From: Halomonas litopenaei
Lineage (GTDB): Bacteria; Pseudomonadota; Gammaproteobacteria; Pseudomonadales; Halomonadaceae
Reading direction: 5' to 3'
DNA length: 64,000 bases
Assembly (NCBI RefSeq): GCF_003045775.1
Contig: NZ_PXNS01000005.1
Coordinates: 372,001-436,000 of the forward strand
Shown here: positions 41,148 through 48,949 of the stretch, in pieces
Numbering within the stretch: the first letter of the stretch is position 1
Layout of the letters: each line of letters opens with the position of its first letter
The notes under the pieces: model-generated
What the model saw: only the letters and a program-made list of their open reading frames with translations
Databases searched by the model: none
What the model was told of the DNA's origin: nothing
Made by a program: the position numbers and the translations under genes

Positions 41148-42722
41148 CTAGCTGTCGTCCTGGTCCCTGCCCCCGGACTTCCACGACCAGTCGCGCAGGC
41201 GCAGGTCGAACAGGTCCTTGCGGCGGTCCTTGAGGTTGGTCACCGAGCCCTCGGCACGCACCACGGTCAACCGCGACAGATCCAGGTCGGAGAACATGAT
41301 CATCTCGGTGTTGGGGGTGGTCTCTGCCATCACTGCATCGTGGGGGAAGGCGAAGTCGGAAGGCGAGAACACCGAGGACTGGGCGTACTGGATGTCCAGG
41401 TTCTCGATGGACGGCACATTGCCGACGCTACCGCACAGCACCACGTAGCATTCGTTCTCGATGGCTCGGGCCTGGGCGCAGTGACGAACCCGCAGATAGC
41501 CGTTCTTGGTGTCGGTCCAGAAGGGTACGAACAGCAGGTCCATGTCCTGATCGGCGAGCAGTCGGCCCAGCTCCGGGAACTCCACGTCATAGCAGATCAG
41601 GATACCGATGCGCCCGGCATCCGTCTGGAATACGCACAGATCCTCGCCGCCCTCGATCACCCAGTCGCGGCGCTCCTGGGGGGTGATATGCAGCTTGGCC
41701 TGGCGCTCGATGGAGCCGTCGCGGTGGCACAGGTAGGCCACGTTGTAGAGGCGTCCGTCGTCACCTTCCTCGATCATCGATCCGGCGATGATGTTGATGT
41801 TGTAGGCCACCGCCATGCGTGACATTTCGGTCTTGAAGCGCTCGGTGAAGCCGGCCAGAAAGCGGATGGCCGCCATCTGGTCCTGCTGGGCGGCGCGGTC
41901 CTGAAGGCCCATCAGCGGTGCATTGAACAGCTCCGGGAAGACCGCAAAGTCGCTCTGGTAGTCGGACAAGGCATCGACGAAGTACTCGACCTGCTGCAGC
42001 ACCGCCTCCACCGAGGCGAACTCGCGCATCTGCCACTGCACGGCGCCGACCCGAACCTGGGTCGGACGACTTTCCAGCATGCGTTCGGCCGGCTCGAACA
42101 GGATGTTGTTCCACTCGAGCAGGGTCGCGTAGCCCTGGGACTTCTCGTCTTCCGGCAGATACTTGCGCAGCAGGCGCTTGACCTGGAAGTCGTTGGACAA
42201 CTGGAACGACAGGATCGGGTCATGCAGCTCCTTGCGCGAGACCTTGTCGATGTACTCGCTCGCCGACATGCTGTCGGCCACCCGGTGATACTCGGGGATG
42301 CGTCCGCCGGCCAGGATGGCCTTGAGGTTGAGCTGGCGACAGACCTCCTTGCGCGCCTCGTAGAGGCGACGGCCAAGGCGATAGCCGCGGTAGTCGGGGT
42401 CGATCAGCACGTCGATGCCGTACATGGCATCGCCGTCCTTGGCGTTCTGGATCGTCTCGCGCTTGCCGATCAGGTCGTCGTACTTGTGCGGGTTGGAGAA
42501 CTCCTCGTAGTCGACCAGGGCGGTAAGCGCCACGCCGATGACCCGGCCGTCGTCCTCGATGACGATCTGGCCGTCAGGAAACTCCGCCACCAGCCTGTCG
42601 ATGGTGATCCTGGGCCAGGCTCCGCCGATGTCGTGGTAGACCTTGTCCATCAGCCCCTTGAGCTGAGGGTAGTCGTCACAGGTGAGGTTACGGAGATTGA
42701 GCTGAAGATCATCGAGGGACAT
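41148..42722 (-). CDS. GNAT acetyltransferase-nitrilase fusion protein
   Basis: A 524-residue two-domain protein. Residues about 5-200 are a GNAT acetyltransferase, with the acetyl-CoA loop in DPDYRGYRLGRRLYEARKE. Residues about 220-510 are a carbon-nitrogen hydrolase, with the Glu-Lys-Cys triad in FPELFNAPL, AKLHITPQERR and LICYDVEFPE. Both active sites look intact. The product is unknown; these fusions are annotated only as bifunctional GNAT/amidohydrolases. The start at 42722 follows GGAGGA; the longer frame to 42902 lacks support. Confidence 0.9.
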   Translation of the reverse strand: MSLDDLQLNLRNLTCDDYPQLKGLMDKVYHDIGGAWPRITIDRLVAEFPDGQIVIEDDGRVIGVALTALVDYEEFSNPHKYDDLIGKRETIQNAKDGDAMYGIDVLIDPDYRGYRLGRRLYEARKEVCRQLNLKAILAGGRIPEYHRVADSMSASEYIDKVSRKELHDPILSFQLSNDFQVKRLLRKYLPEDEKSQGYATLLEWNNILFEPAERMLESRPTQVRVGAVQWQMREFASVEAVLQQVEYFVDALSDYQSDFAVFPELFNAPLMGLQDRAAQQDQMAAIRFLAGFTERFKTEMSRMAVAYNINIIAGSMIEEGDDGRLYNVAYLCHRDGSIERQAKLHITPQERRDWVIEGGEDLCVFQTDAGRIGILICYDVEFPELGRLLADQDMDLLFVPFWTDTKNGYLRVRHCAQARAIENECYVVLCGSVGNVPSIENLDIQYAQSSVFSPSDFAFPHDAVMAETTPNTEMIMFSDLDLSRLTVVRAEGSVTNLKDRRKDLFDLRLRDWSWKSGGRDQDDS

Positions 42723-42923
42723 GAAGCGTTCCTCCGGAAATGGACCGCATAGTCTAACATGCCGCCCAGGGCAAGGCGGAACGAGGTGTGCAGCATAGCG
42801 CAAAAGCATAAGCGTTATGCATCTAAAGCTCGGGGGGCAGTAGTGCACATCAAGGGAAGCATGAAGCGCTGGAGAGAGCGCTGGAAAGAACGCGTCCAAC
42901 AAACAGCGGGCCTTGCCACGACA

Positions 42924-42947
42924 AAGGCCCCGCCGTAGCGGAGCCTT
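42924..42947 (-). terminator. Terminator after the first acidic repeat protein gene
   Basis: On the minus strand AAGGCTCCGC pairs with GCGGGGCCTT (one wobble) around TACG and runs into TTTGT. It lies 50 bases after the stop of the gene at 42998. Confidence 0.75.
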
Positions 42948-42997
42948 GGGATGCTGCGTGCAAGCTCTGCAGCGCAGGCGTCCTGCAATCTGGAGGC

Positions 42998-43348
42998 TTA
43001 GACGTCGTTTTCCGGCTCGTTGGCCGAATCGACACCGCTGTCTTCCACCAGGTCGCCCTCGTCCAGCGCCGACTGGCTGTCGCTGGCGGAAGCGTCGTCG
43101 CTGGGCGCGTGGTTGGAGTCGACACCGCCATCCTTGACGATCTCGCCTCCGGGAATGGCGCCATCTTCGCCCTCGGCCTTCGCTGAATCGTTGGAGGAGT
43201 CGACGCCGCTATCTTCAGGCATGACTTGCTCCTGCTTCATCTCTTCGTCTCCCTCGGCGTGGTGATCGGCCAGGGCGGCGCTGGAGAACAGGCCGATCAA
43301 GCCGGCCAGGGCGAGGCGCTTCAGCAGTGTGGTCTGGTAGGTGTTCAT
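42998..43348 (-). CDS. Small secreted acidic repeat protein A
   Basis: A 116-residue protein. A Sec signal peptide (RLALAGLIGLFSSAALA) is followed by a strongly acidic mature part rich in D, E, S and G. It contains three copies of a nine-residue motif: EDSGVDSSN, KDGGVDSNH and EDSGVDSAN, the last near the C-terminus. The gene at 43883 encodes a paralogue with the same motif. I do not recognise the family. The D-x-G-x-D spacing could suit cation binding, which is speculation. It lies just downstream of the CsrB-like RNA. Confidence 0.8.
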   Translation of the reverse strand: MNTYQTTLLKRLALAGLIGLFSSAALADHHAEGDEEMKQEQVMPEDSGVDSSNDSAKAEGEDGAIPGGEIVKDGGVDSNHAPSDDASASDSQSALDEGDLVEDSGVDSANEPENDV

Positions 43349-43477
43349 CGTAGTACCTCCGGGTTGTAGCTGTTGATGATGCTCTGATGACGGCCCAACG
43401 GCATTCCCGTCGTCGACCTTTCATTGTCCGTCGCTTCATGCGGGGACTGAAGGGTGGGGGGGCGGGATGTGGGGCGG

Positions 43478-43501
43478 GTCGTGAGCAGGCCTGCTCGCGA
43501 C
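43478..43501 (-). terminator. Hairpin at the 3' side of the CsrB-like RNA
   Basis: GTCG and GAGCA arms pair with TGCTC and CGAC with a single C-A mismatch, closing on GGCC. It follows the last GGA hairpin by about 5 bases. No T tract follows, so termination here is plausible but not proven. Confidence 0.5.
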
Positions 43502-43506
43502 ATATT

Positions 43507-43876
43507 GCGTCACCTTCCTGGTGACGCCATCGAGTGGGTGGCCTGAGCCCTTCCGTGGGCCCTGTGTTCTTCCCTGTCGGTGTCGGGCACTGAGCCGGTC
43601 CGCTGGCTCTGTTGGGCTTCCTGCCCAGCGGTTCCTTCCTGGAACCTCTTGCGGCCATCCTGGCCGCTATCACGCGGCGATGACTGCCACGCGGCTGTTC
43701 GGGTCAAGGCCTGGGCCCTTCCGTGGGCCCCGAGATCGTCCATGGGGATATCGGGCGCGAGCCTGTCCATCGCTCAGTCGTGGGCGTCCTGCCCTGCGGT
43801 TCCTTCCTGGAACCACCAGCGGCCATCCTGGCCGCCATGCCGTGGCGAGTCCCTGCCACTGTGACCATCCGTGGCC
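43507..43876 (-). ncRNA. CsrB/RsmZ-like CsrA-sequestering small RNA
   Basis: On the minus strand, 370 bases contain about twelve hairpins whose loops present GGA. The clearest are: 8-bp stem GCGTCACC with loop AGGAA (43507-43527); GGGCCC-type stems with loop ACGGAA (43545-43562, 43713-43730); GGTTCC stems with AGGAA (43630-43646, 43798-43814); GCGGCCA stems closing on GGA (43651-43667, 43819-43835); TGGGC stem with AGGAA (43613-43627); GGGC stem with AGGAC (43782-43794); GAGCC, GAGC, GTGGC and GGCCA stems with GGA (43592-43609, 43759-43775, 43842-43859, 43863-43876). Repeated GGA loops are the hallmark of CsrB/CsrC/RsmZ RNAs that titrate CsrA. Four of the hairpins recur in the same order, showing an internal duplication of about 168 bases. 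The RNA starts right after the stop of the gene at 43883 and may be processed from that transcript or have a promoter inside it. Confidence 0.87.
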
Positions 43877-43882
43877 TGGCGA

Positions 43883-44197
43883 TTATTCGGTGTCGTTGGC
43901 GGAGTCTACGCCGCTATCCTCTGCCAGCTCACCCTTCGGCTGGGTCTCGGACATGCTGTCGTCGGCTTGCTCGGCGCTGTTGGAAGAGTCGACGCCACCG
44001 TCTTCGACGAGGGGCTTGTCGGCATCCATGGCGCTGTCATCGGCCATGCTGGAAGAGTCTTGCTGTTCGGTCACATTGTTTGAGGTATCGACGCCGCTTT
44101 CCTGGGCTTCGTTTTCCTCATGGTGAGCGGCCATGGCCATGCTGGAGAACAGTGCCATCGTGCTCATGAGTGCTGCGGCCTTGACGATGTGTTTCAT
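43883..44197 (-). CDS. Small secreted acidic repeat protein B
   Basis: A 104-residue protein with signal peptide MKHIVKAAALMSTMALFSSM (cleavage near AMAAH). The acidic mature part has three motif copies: ESGVDTSN, EDGGVDSSN and EDSGVDSAN. It parallels protein A in size, signal, a histidine pair after the cleavage site, and repeat spacing. GAGAGG precedes the ATG. The CsrB-like RNA starts 7 bases after its stop codon, so the two may share a promoter. Function unknown. Confidence 0.8.
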   Translation of the reverse strand: MKHIVKAAALMSTMALFSSMAMAAHHEENEAQESGVDTSNNVTEQQDSSSMADDSAMDADKPLVEDGGVDSSNSAEQADDSMSETQPKGELAEDSGVDSANDTE

Positions 44198-44235
44198 GCG
44201 GAACCTCTCGTCGCTGGATTTGCAGAGGCCGTTGG

Positions 44236-44335
44236 CGTCCTGTGCTCAACGGTTGTACTAAACCTATACAACGCATGGTGGTTTTGCAAATACGGACGTT
44301 ATTCTTGTCTAATTATGGTTAGCTGTTTCAGCGAC
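44236..44335 (-). promoter_or_regulatory. Probable promoter region of acidic protein B and possibly the CsrB-like RNA
   Basis: An A/T-rich gap upstream of the gene contains the inverted repeat GTTGTA-N9-TACAAC (about 44252-44272). It does not match the GacA upstream sequence (TGTAAG-N6-CTTACA), which I looked for and did not find. Confidence 0.4.
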
Positions 44336-44379
44336 ATCTTGACGTCCTCGGCCCTTGTGACGGGGCCGCGGGACGAAAG

Positions 44380-45276
44380 TCAGCGGGCCTCGCCGTGACG
44401 GCGGATCGGCTGCCGGAAGGTCTGGGCCGTCAGCACGCCGGCAAGCACCAGAGCGCCGCCGCTGAGGTGGTACCAGCCAAGCCGTTCGCCGAGCCAGAGC
44501 ATGGCGATCAGGGCGCTGAACAGCGGCATCAGGTTGATGAAGATGCTGGCGCGGCTGGCGCCGATGTGGCGAATCGCGAACATCCACAGATAGGTGGTGA
44601 TGATAGAGGCGGGGATGCCGGCGTACAGGATCAGGCCGGCGTTGCTTGTGTCGATCGGTGTCATTGGGCCCAGCAGGTAGGCCGGCAGCAACAGCAGGAC
44701 GGCGAACACCGCTTGAACGTAGAGCATGACCCAGGGCGATATGGCAAGCGGCCAACGCTTGAGCATGACCCCGTAAAGGGCGTAGCAGGTCGCGGCCACC
44801 ACCATCAGCGCATCGCCAGGGGCCACTTCCAGGTTGGCCAGGACGGCGATGTCACCTCGGCCGAGTAGCCACAGCACGCCCGCGAGAGCCATCACGCCGC
44901 CCAGGCAGCCGCCCCAGCTAGGTGGCTCACGCAGCACCAGGGCGCTGAGCAGAATCGTCAACAGCGGCACCATGGCCGCCAGAATGCCCATGTTGGTGGC
45001 GCTGGTAGAGGCCGCCGCGACGTAGGCCAATCCTTGCCACAGGGCCATGCCCAGCAGTCCCAGAAGCGCAAGCTTGGGCCAATGCGTGGCGATGGCGTGT
45101 CGCTCGCGCCAGCTCTGGCGCCAGACGAAGGGCGTCAACACGGCCACCGCCAGTAACCAGCGCAGGAAGGCGATGCTGCTGGGGGCGATGGTGCCGACGG
45201 TCAGCTGGTTGATGGTCATGTTGCCGGACCAGATCAAGACGGCGCCCAGGGGGGCCAGAAAGGGCAGGAGGGGCAT
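44380..45276 (-). CDS. EamA/DMT-family transporter
   Basis: A 298-residue protein with ten membrane segments in two EamA repeats: IAFLRWLLAVAVLTPFVW with TSATNMGILAAMVPLLTILL in the first, and LYAGIPASIITTYLWMFAIR with ASIFINLMPLFSALIAMLWL in the second. Members export amino acids or metabolites; the substrate is unknown. It is separated from the upstream glc genes by a terminator. Confidence 0.9.
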   Translation of the reverse strand: MPLLPFLAPLGAVLIWSGNMTINQLTVGTIAPSSIAFLRWLLAVAVLTPFVWRQSWRERHAIATHWPKLALLGLLGMALWQGLAYVAAASTSATNMGILAAMVPLLTILLSALVLREPPSWGGCLGGVMALAGVLWLLGRGDIAVLANLEVAPGDALMVVAATCYALYGVMLKRWPLAISPWVMLYVQAVFAVLLLLPAYLLGPMTPIDTSNAGLILYAGIPASIITTYLWMFAIRHIGASRASIFINLMPLFSALIAMLWLGERLGWYHLSGGALVLAGVLTAQTFRQPIRRHGEAR

Positions 45277-45318
45277 CGGGACGGGTCCATGTCATCGAGA
45301 AGGTCTGGCGGAAAAGGC

Positions 45319-45342
45319 ACCGCCGCCTATCAAGGCGGCGGT
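45319..45342 (-). terminator. Terminator of the glc operon
   Basis: ACCGCCGCC pairs with GGCGGCGGT around a six-base loop. On the minus strand the stem is followed by GCCTTTTCC. It lies 76 bases after the glcG stop. Confidence 0.8.
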
Positions 45343-45417
45343 CGATAACGCAATACCAGTTGTACAGCAGGCTTGTACAGGATTCGAGTGACGTATCACT
45401 GTGTCCTGCCCAGGCGT

Positions 45418-45819
45418 TTAGCCGATAGCGGCGGCTCCGGCCTTGGCGACCTGGATGTCCTGGTCCGGCTTGACGCCGGAGATGCCAACGGCACCGGCCA
45501 CCTGGCCGTCGATGATCACCGGCACGCCACCGGACATCAGGCCCTCCATGGGCGCCGACAGGAAGGCGTTGCGGCCGCCGTTGATCATGTCTTCGAAGAC
45601 CTGGGTCTCCTTGCGACCGATGGCGGCGGAGCGGGCCTTGGCCATCGCGACGTCGGCACTGAACGGTGCAGCGCCGTCGAGGCGGCGCAGGCCCAGCGGG
45701 TAGCCGCCATCATCGCTGACGACGATGGTCACGGCGAAGCCATTGGCCTCGGCTTCCTTCTGGGCAGCGTCGAGGATGGCGTTGACCTGGGACTGGTCGA
45801 GGTAAGGCTTGGTCGGCAT
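45418..45819 (-). CDS. glcG: GlcG/HbpS-type heme-binding-like protein
   Basis: A 133-residue DUF336 protein: INAILDAAQKEAEANGFAVT, VVSDDGGYPLGLRRLDGA and GGVPVIIDGQVAGAVGISG. GlcG is the last member of glycolate oxidase operons; relatives bind heme or small ligands. Here it is separated from glcF by a 500-base array of duplicated glcF ends, which breaks the normal tight spacing of the operon. A second member is at 52497. Confidence 0.9.
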   Translation of the reverse strand: MPTKPYLDQSQVNAILDAAQKEAEANGFAVTIVVSDDGGYPLGLRRLDGAAPFSADVAMAKARSAAIGRKETQVFEDMINGGRNAFLSAPMEGLMSGGVPVIIDGQVAGAVGISGVKPDQDIQVAKAGAAAIG

Positions 45820-45889
45820 GGGGAGTCCTTGTGATTGAGGGTTGTGGTTAATATGGAAAATATTTTCGTTTTTAGTCTAGGCGCTCTGG

Positions 45890-46334
45890 GCCTGTCTGAC
45901 CAGAGCCTCGTCCACGATCTCGATCCAGTGGCGCACCGGGGTGCGGTTAGTCGCAGCGAGATGGGTCTGGCACCTGAAGATGTCGGCGCGGTGACCATCC
46001 GTCCTTAGCCAAGGGCCTCATCGACGATTTCGATCCAGTGGCGCACCGGGGTACGGTTGGTCGCGGCGAGATGGGTCTGGCACCTGAAGATGTCGGCGCG
46101 GTGACCATCCGTCCTTAGCCCAGCGCTTCATCGACGATCTCGATCCAGTGGCGCACCGGGGTGCGGTTGGTGGCGGCGAGATGGGTCTGGCACCTGAAGA
46201 TGTCGGCGCGGTGACCATCCGTCCTTAGCCCAGCGCTTCATCGACGATCTCGATCCAGTGGCGCACCGGGGTGCGGTTGGTGGCGGCGAGATGGGTCTGG
46301 CACCTGAAGATGGCGGCGCGGTGACCATCCGTCC
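45890..46334 (-). repeat. Tandem array of duplicated glcF 3' ends
   Basis: Four copies of the final 25 codons of glcF lie downstream of the gene at an exact 110-base period; stop codons are at plus 46225, 46115 and 46005, and the outermost copy ends at about 45889. Each copy starts at the same cysteine codon (CQTHLAATN...) after the same 32-base spacer. The two nearest tails are identical to the gene. The third differs at six sites, all synonymous. The fourth differs at seven synonymous sites and then ends in a different tail (EALVRQAQSA, stop). Divergence therefore grows with distance from the gene. The small frames starting MVTAPTSSGARPIS are out of frame and not genes. Confidence 0.93.
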
Positions 46335-47567
46335 TTAGCCCAGCGCTTCATCGACGATCTCGATCCAGTGGCGCACCGGGGTGCGGTTGGTGGCGGCGAG
46401 ATGGGTCTGGCAGCCAATGTTCGCGGTGACAACCACCTCCGGCTTGCCTTCCTCAAGCGCGTCCATCTTGTTGTCACGCAACTGGCGTGACAGTTCGGGC
46501 TGGGTGATCGAGTAGGTGCCGGCGGAGCCACAGCAAAGGTGACCATCTCGCACCGGCGTCAGGGTGAAGCCCATCCTGGTCAGTACCGTTTCCACCGCGC
46601 CGTTGAGCTTCTGGGCGTGCTGCAGGGTGCAGGGGCAATGGAAGGCCAGGCGCTGGTCGGCGCGTACGTCGAGGGTTGTCAGGTCTTCCTGCCCCAGCAC
46701 CTCGACCAGGTCCTTGGCGGCCTCGCTGACCCGGCGCGCCTTCTCGGCATAGTCGGGGTCGTCGGCCAGCACTTCGACATACTCCTTGACGAAGGCGCCG
46801 CAGCCGCTGGCGGTCTGGATGATGGCCTCGCAACCGGCGTCCAGGTGAGGCAGCCAGGCGTCGATGTTGCGTCTGGCTCGCTCGCGTCCGGCTTCCTGGG
46901 CGTTCAGGTGGAAGTCGATGGCGCCGCAGCAGCCGACCTCGGGGGCGGGCGTCAGGCCGACCCCCAGACGGTCCAGCACGCGGGCAGTGGCGGCATTGGT
47001 GTTGGGCGACAGGCCGGGCTGCACGCAGCCTTCGAGAATCAGCATCTGGCGCGGATGACGCTTGCCGTCGGGGCGTTTGCCAGCGTCGACCGGGGCCGGG
47101 GGCATCTTGCTCTTGAGCGCCCCGGGGACCAGCGGCTTGAAGGTCTGGCCCAGCGCCAGCAGGGCCTTGAACCGGCCGGGCTCGACCAGTGCCTTGCGCA
47201 GGCCGAAGCGAAGCGCCTTGTCGGAGGTGCTGCGCGGCACACGCCGCTCGATCTCGGCGCGGCCGATATCCAGAAGCTTGTGGTACTCGACGCCTGAGGG
47301 GCAGGTCGTCTCGCAGTTGCGACAAGTAAGGCAGCGGTCGAGGTGAAGACGGGTTTCCTCGGTGATCTGGTCGTCGTCTTCAGGGCTTTCGAGCATCTCC
47401 TTCATCAGGTAGATGCGGCCTCGCGGACCGTCGCGCTCATCGCCAAGCAACTGGTACGTCGGGCAGGTGGCATTGCAGAAGCCGCAGTGGACGCAGCTTC
47501 TCAGGACTCTGTCGGCCTCGCGAATGTGCGGCTTCTCGAGGTCTTTTTCGCTGAAATGGGTCTGCAT
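46335..47567 (-). CDS. glcF: Glycolate oxidase iron-sulfur subunit
   Basis: A 410-residue protein with two 4Fe-4S motifs (CVHCGFCNATCPTY near residue 31 and CLTCRNCETTCPSG near 85) and two CCG domains (EVGCCGAIDF, GHLCCGSAGTY). It passes electrons from the FAD subunits GlcD/GlcE to the quinone pool. The final 25 codons are repeated four times downstream. The start has an ATG at 47567 and the gene follows glcE by 130 bases. Confidence 0.95.
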   Translation of the reverse strand: MQTHFSEKDLEKPHIREADRVLRSCVHCGFCNATCPTYQLLGDERDGPRGRIYLMKEMLESPEDDDQITEETRLHLDRCLTCRNCETTCPSGVEYHKLLDIGRAEIERRVPRSTSDKALRFGLRKALVEPGRFKALLALGQTFKPLVPGALKSKMPPAPVDAGKRPDGKRHPRQMLILEGCVQPGLSPNTNAATARVLDRLGVGLTPAPEVGCCGAIDFHLNAQEAGRERARRNIDAWLPHLDAGCEAIIQTASGCGAFVKEYVEVLADDPDYAEKARRVSEAAKDLVEVLGQEDLTTLDVRADQRLAFHCPCTLQHAQKLNGAVETVLTRMGFTLTPVRDGHLCCGSAGTYSITQPELSRQLRDNKMDALEEGKPEVVVTANIGCQTHLAATNRTPVRHWIEIVDEALG

Positions 47568-47695
47568 GTTGTTATCCGCTAGTCATGGTCGAGGCCCGGA
47601 CCGTCGCCGGGGCCAAACGTGGGATCAGGTCGTCTGTCGATGGCTGTCCGATCATGCCGCCTTCGCCGGGCGGCTGTGATCGTTCAGCGCCCGGT

Positions 47696-48781
47696 CTACC
47701 AGTCCGGATACAGTCGGCGCGGATTGAAGATGCCGTCGGGATCGAGCTTACGTTTCACCCGCTGGTGGTACTTGGCGACCACCGGCTGCAGTGGCGTGAA
47801 GGGCTCGGCGGTGCCCGGTGTGAAGCAGGTGGCGTGGCCACCTGCCTGGGCGACGGCGTCGCGCAGCGACTCGGCGTCGACCTGCCCCTTGAGCCAGCGC
47901 TGATTGCCGGCCCAGTCGAGCAGCAGTTGATGTGGCTCGACGCCGGCGATGTCCAGGCTCGGCGTGTTGGTCGGCAGGCTGATCCGCCACAGCGGCGTGC
48001 TTGCGTCGCTGAAGAAGGGCAGCGACAGCTCTCGGAGCTCGCGCCAGAAGTCGGCCTCGAGGGCGTCCCCGCCGATCGCCTCGCGGGTGGCGGCCACCGA
48101 GCTTGCACCGCCTTCGAGACGCAGATGCAGGGCGCCACTGTGCCAGGCCGCTGCGCTCAAGGGGAGCGGCTTGCGTCCCCATTCGGCCAGACGACTCAGA
48201 GCCTCTGACTGGGACATTTCCAGACGCAGGCTGGCGCTGGCGGTAGGTAGCGGCAGCACCTTGAGGGTGACTTCGGTGATCAGTCCCAGGGTGCCCTGGG
48301 CGCCGACCATCAAGCGTGACAGGTCGTAACCTGCCACGTTCTTCATGACTTCGCCGCCGAAGCGCTGTTCACGCCCCTGGTGATCGAGTACCCGCAGGCC
48401 CAGCACGAAGTCTCGCACCGAGCCGGCCCAGGGACGGCGGGGGCCGGACAGTCCGGCGGCGATGGTGCCGCCGACGGTGGCCTCGGCACCAAAGTGTGGG
48501 GGTTCGAAGGGCAGCATCTGGCCCTGGTCGGCCAGCGCCTCCTCGAGTTCGGAGAGAAGGGTGCCGGCACGCACCGAGACGATCAGCTCGACCGGATCGT
48601 AGCTGGTGATACCGCGGTGATCGCGGGTGGATACCGGCGTACCTTCCACCGGGCGGCCATAGAAGGCCTTGGTGTTGCCGCCGACGATGCGAAGCGGACG
48701 TTCGGCACTTGCCGACTGGATCGCTTCGGACAGAGCCGCCAGGCCGTCGAAGGCGGAAGGGGAAACGTCATTGTTGGACAT
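47696..48781 (-). CDS. glcE: Glycolate oxidase FAD-binding subunit GlcE
   Basis: A 361-residue FAD-binding type-4 (PCMH-like) protein. FAD-contact regions are VGGNTKAFYGRP, LPFEPPHFGAEATVGGTIAAGLSGPRRPW and MKNVAGYDLSRLMVGAQGTLG. It pairs with GlcD. The start was placed at 48781 (MSNNDVSPS); the longer frame to 48835 runs into the repeat region. A 390-base region with duplicated glcD ends separates it from glcD. Confidence 0.94.
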   Translation of the reverse strand: MSNNDVSPSAFDGLAALSEAIQSASAERPLRIVGGNTKAFYGRPVEGTPVSTRDHRGITSYDPVELIVSVRAGTLLSELEEALADQGQMLPFEPPHFGAEATVGGTIAAGLSGPRRPWAGSVRDFVLGLRVLDHQGREQRFGGEVMKNVAGYDLSRLMVGAQGTLGLITEVTLKVLPLPTASASLRLEMSQSEALSRLAEWGRKPLPLSAAAWHSGALHLRLEGGASSVAATREAIGGDALEADFWRELRELSLPFFSDASTPLWRISLPTNTPSLDIAGVEPHQLLLDWAGNQRWLKGQVDAESLRDAVAQAGGHATCFTPGTAEPFTPLQPVVAKYHQRVKRKLDPDGIFNPRRLYPDW

Positions 48782-48949
48782 GGTGGTACCTGAATTCCGA
48801 CAAAGAGGGACAAACGTCGACAAGGCGCGACACACGGAGCACGGCAGCGCTGCAAGGGCGTCACGGTCGTTGGCAGGAGACGAGGCTTGCCGCCTTCCTG
48901 CCTGAACCGTGACCCTTTCCTGCGGCGCCTGGAATCGCGGCGGCTCTGG

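Noticed and set aside
43541..43870. Duplicated hairpin region as REP/BIME-type palindromic elements or terminators
   Set aside because: Stems differ in sequence but loops share GGA on one strand only, which is the CsrB pattern rather than a mobile palindromic repeat.
45998..46546. Repeated 66-residue frames starting MVTAPTSSGARPIS downstream of glcF
   Set aside because: They are frame-shifted relative to the glcF coding sense that each repeat preserves, so they are by-products of the 110-base array.
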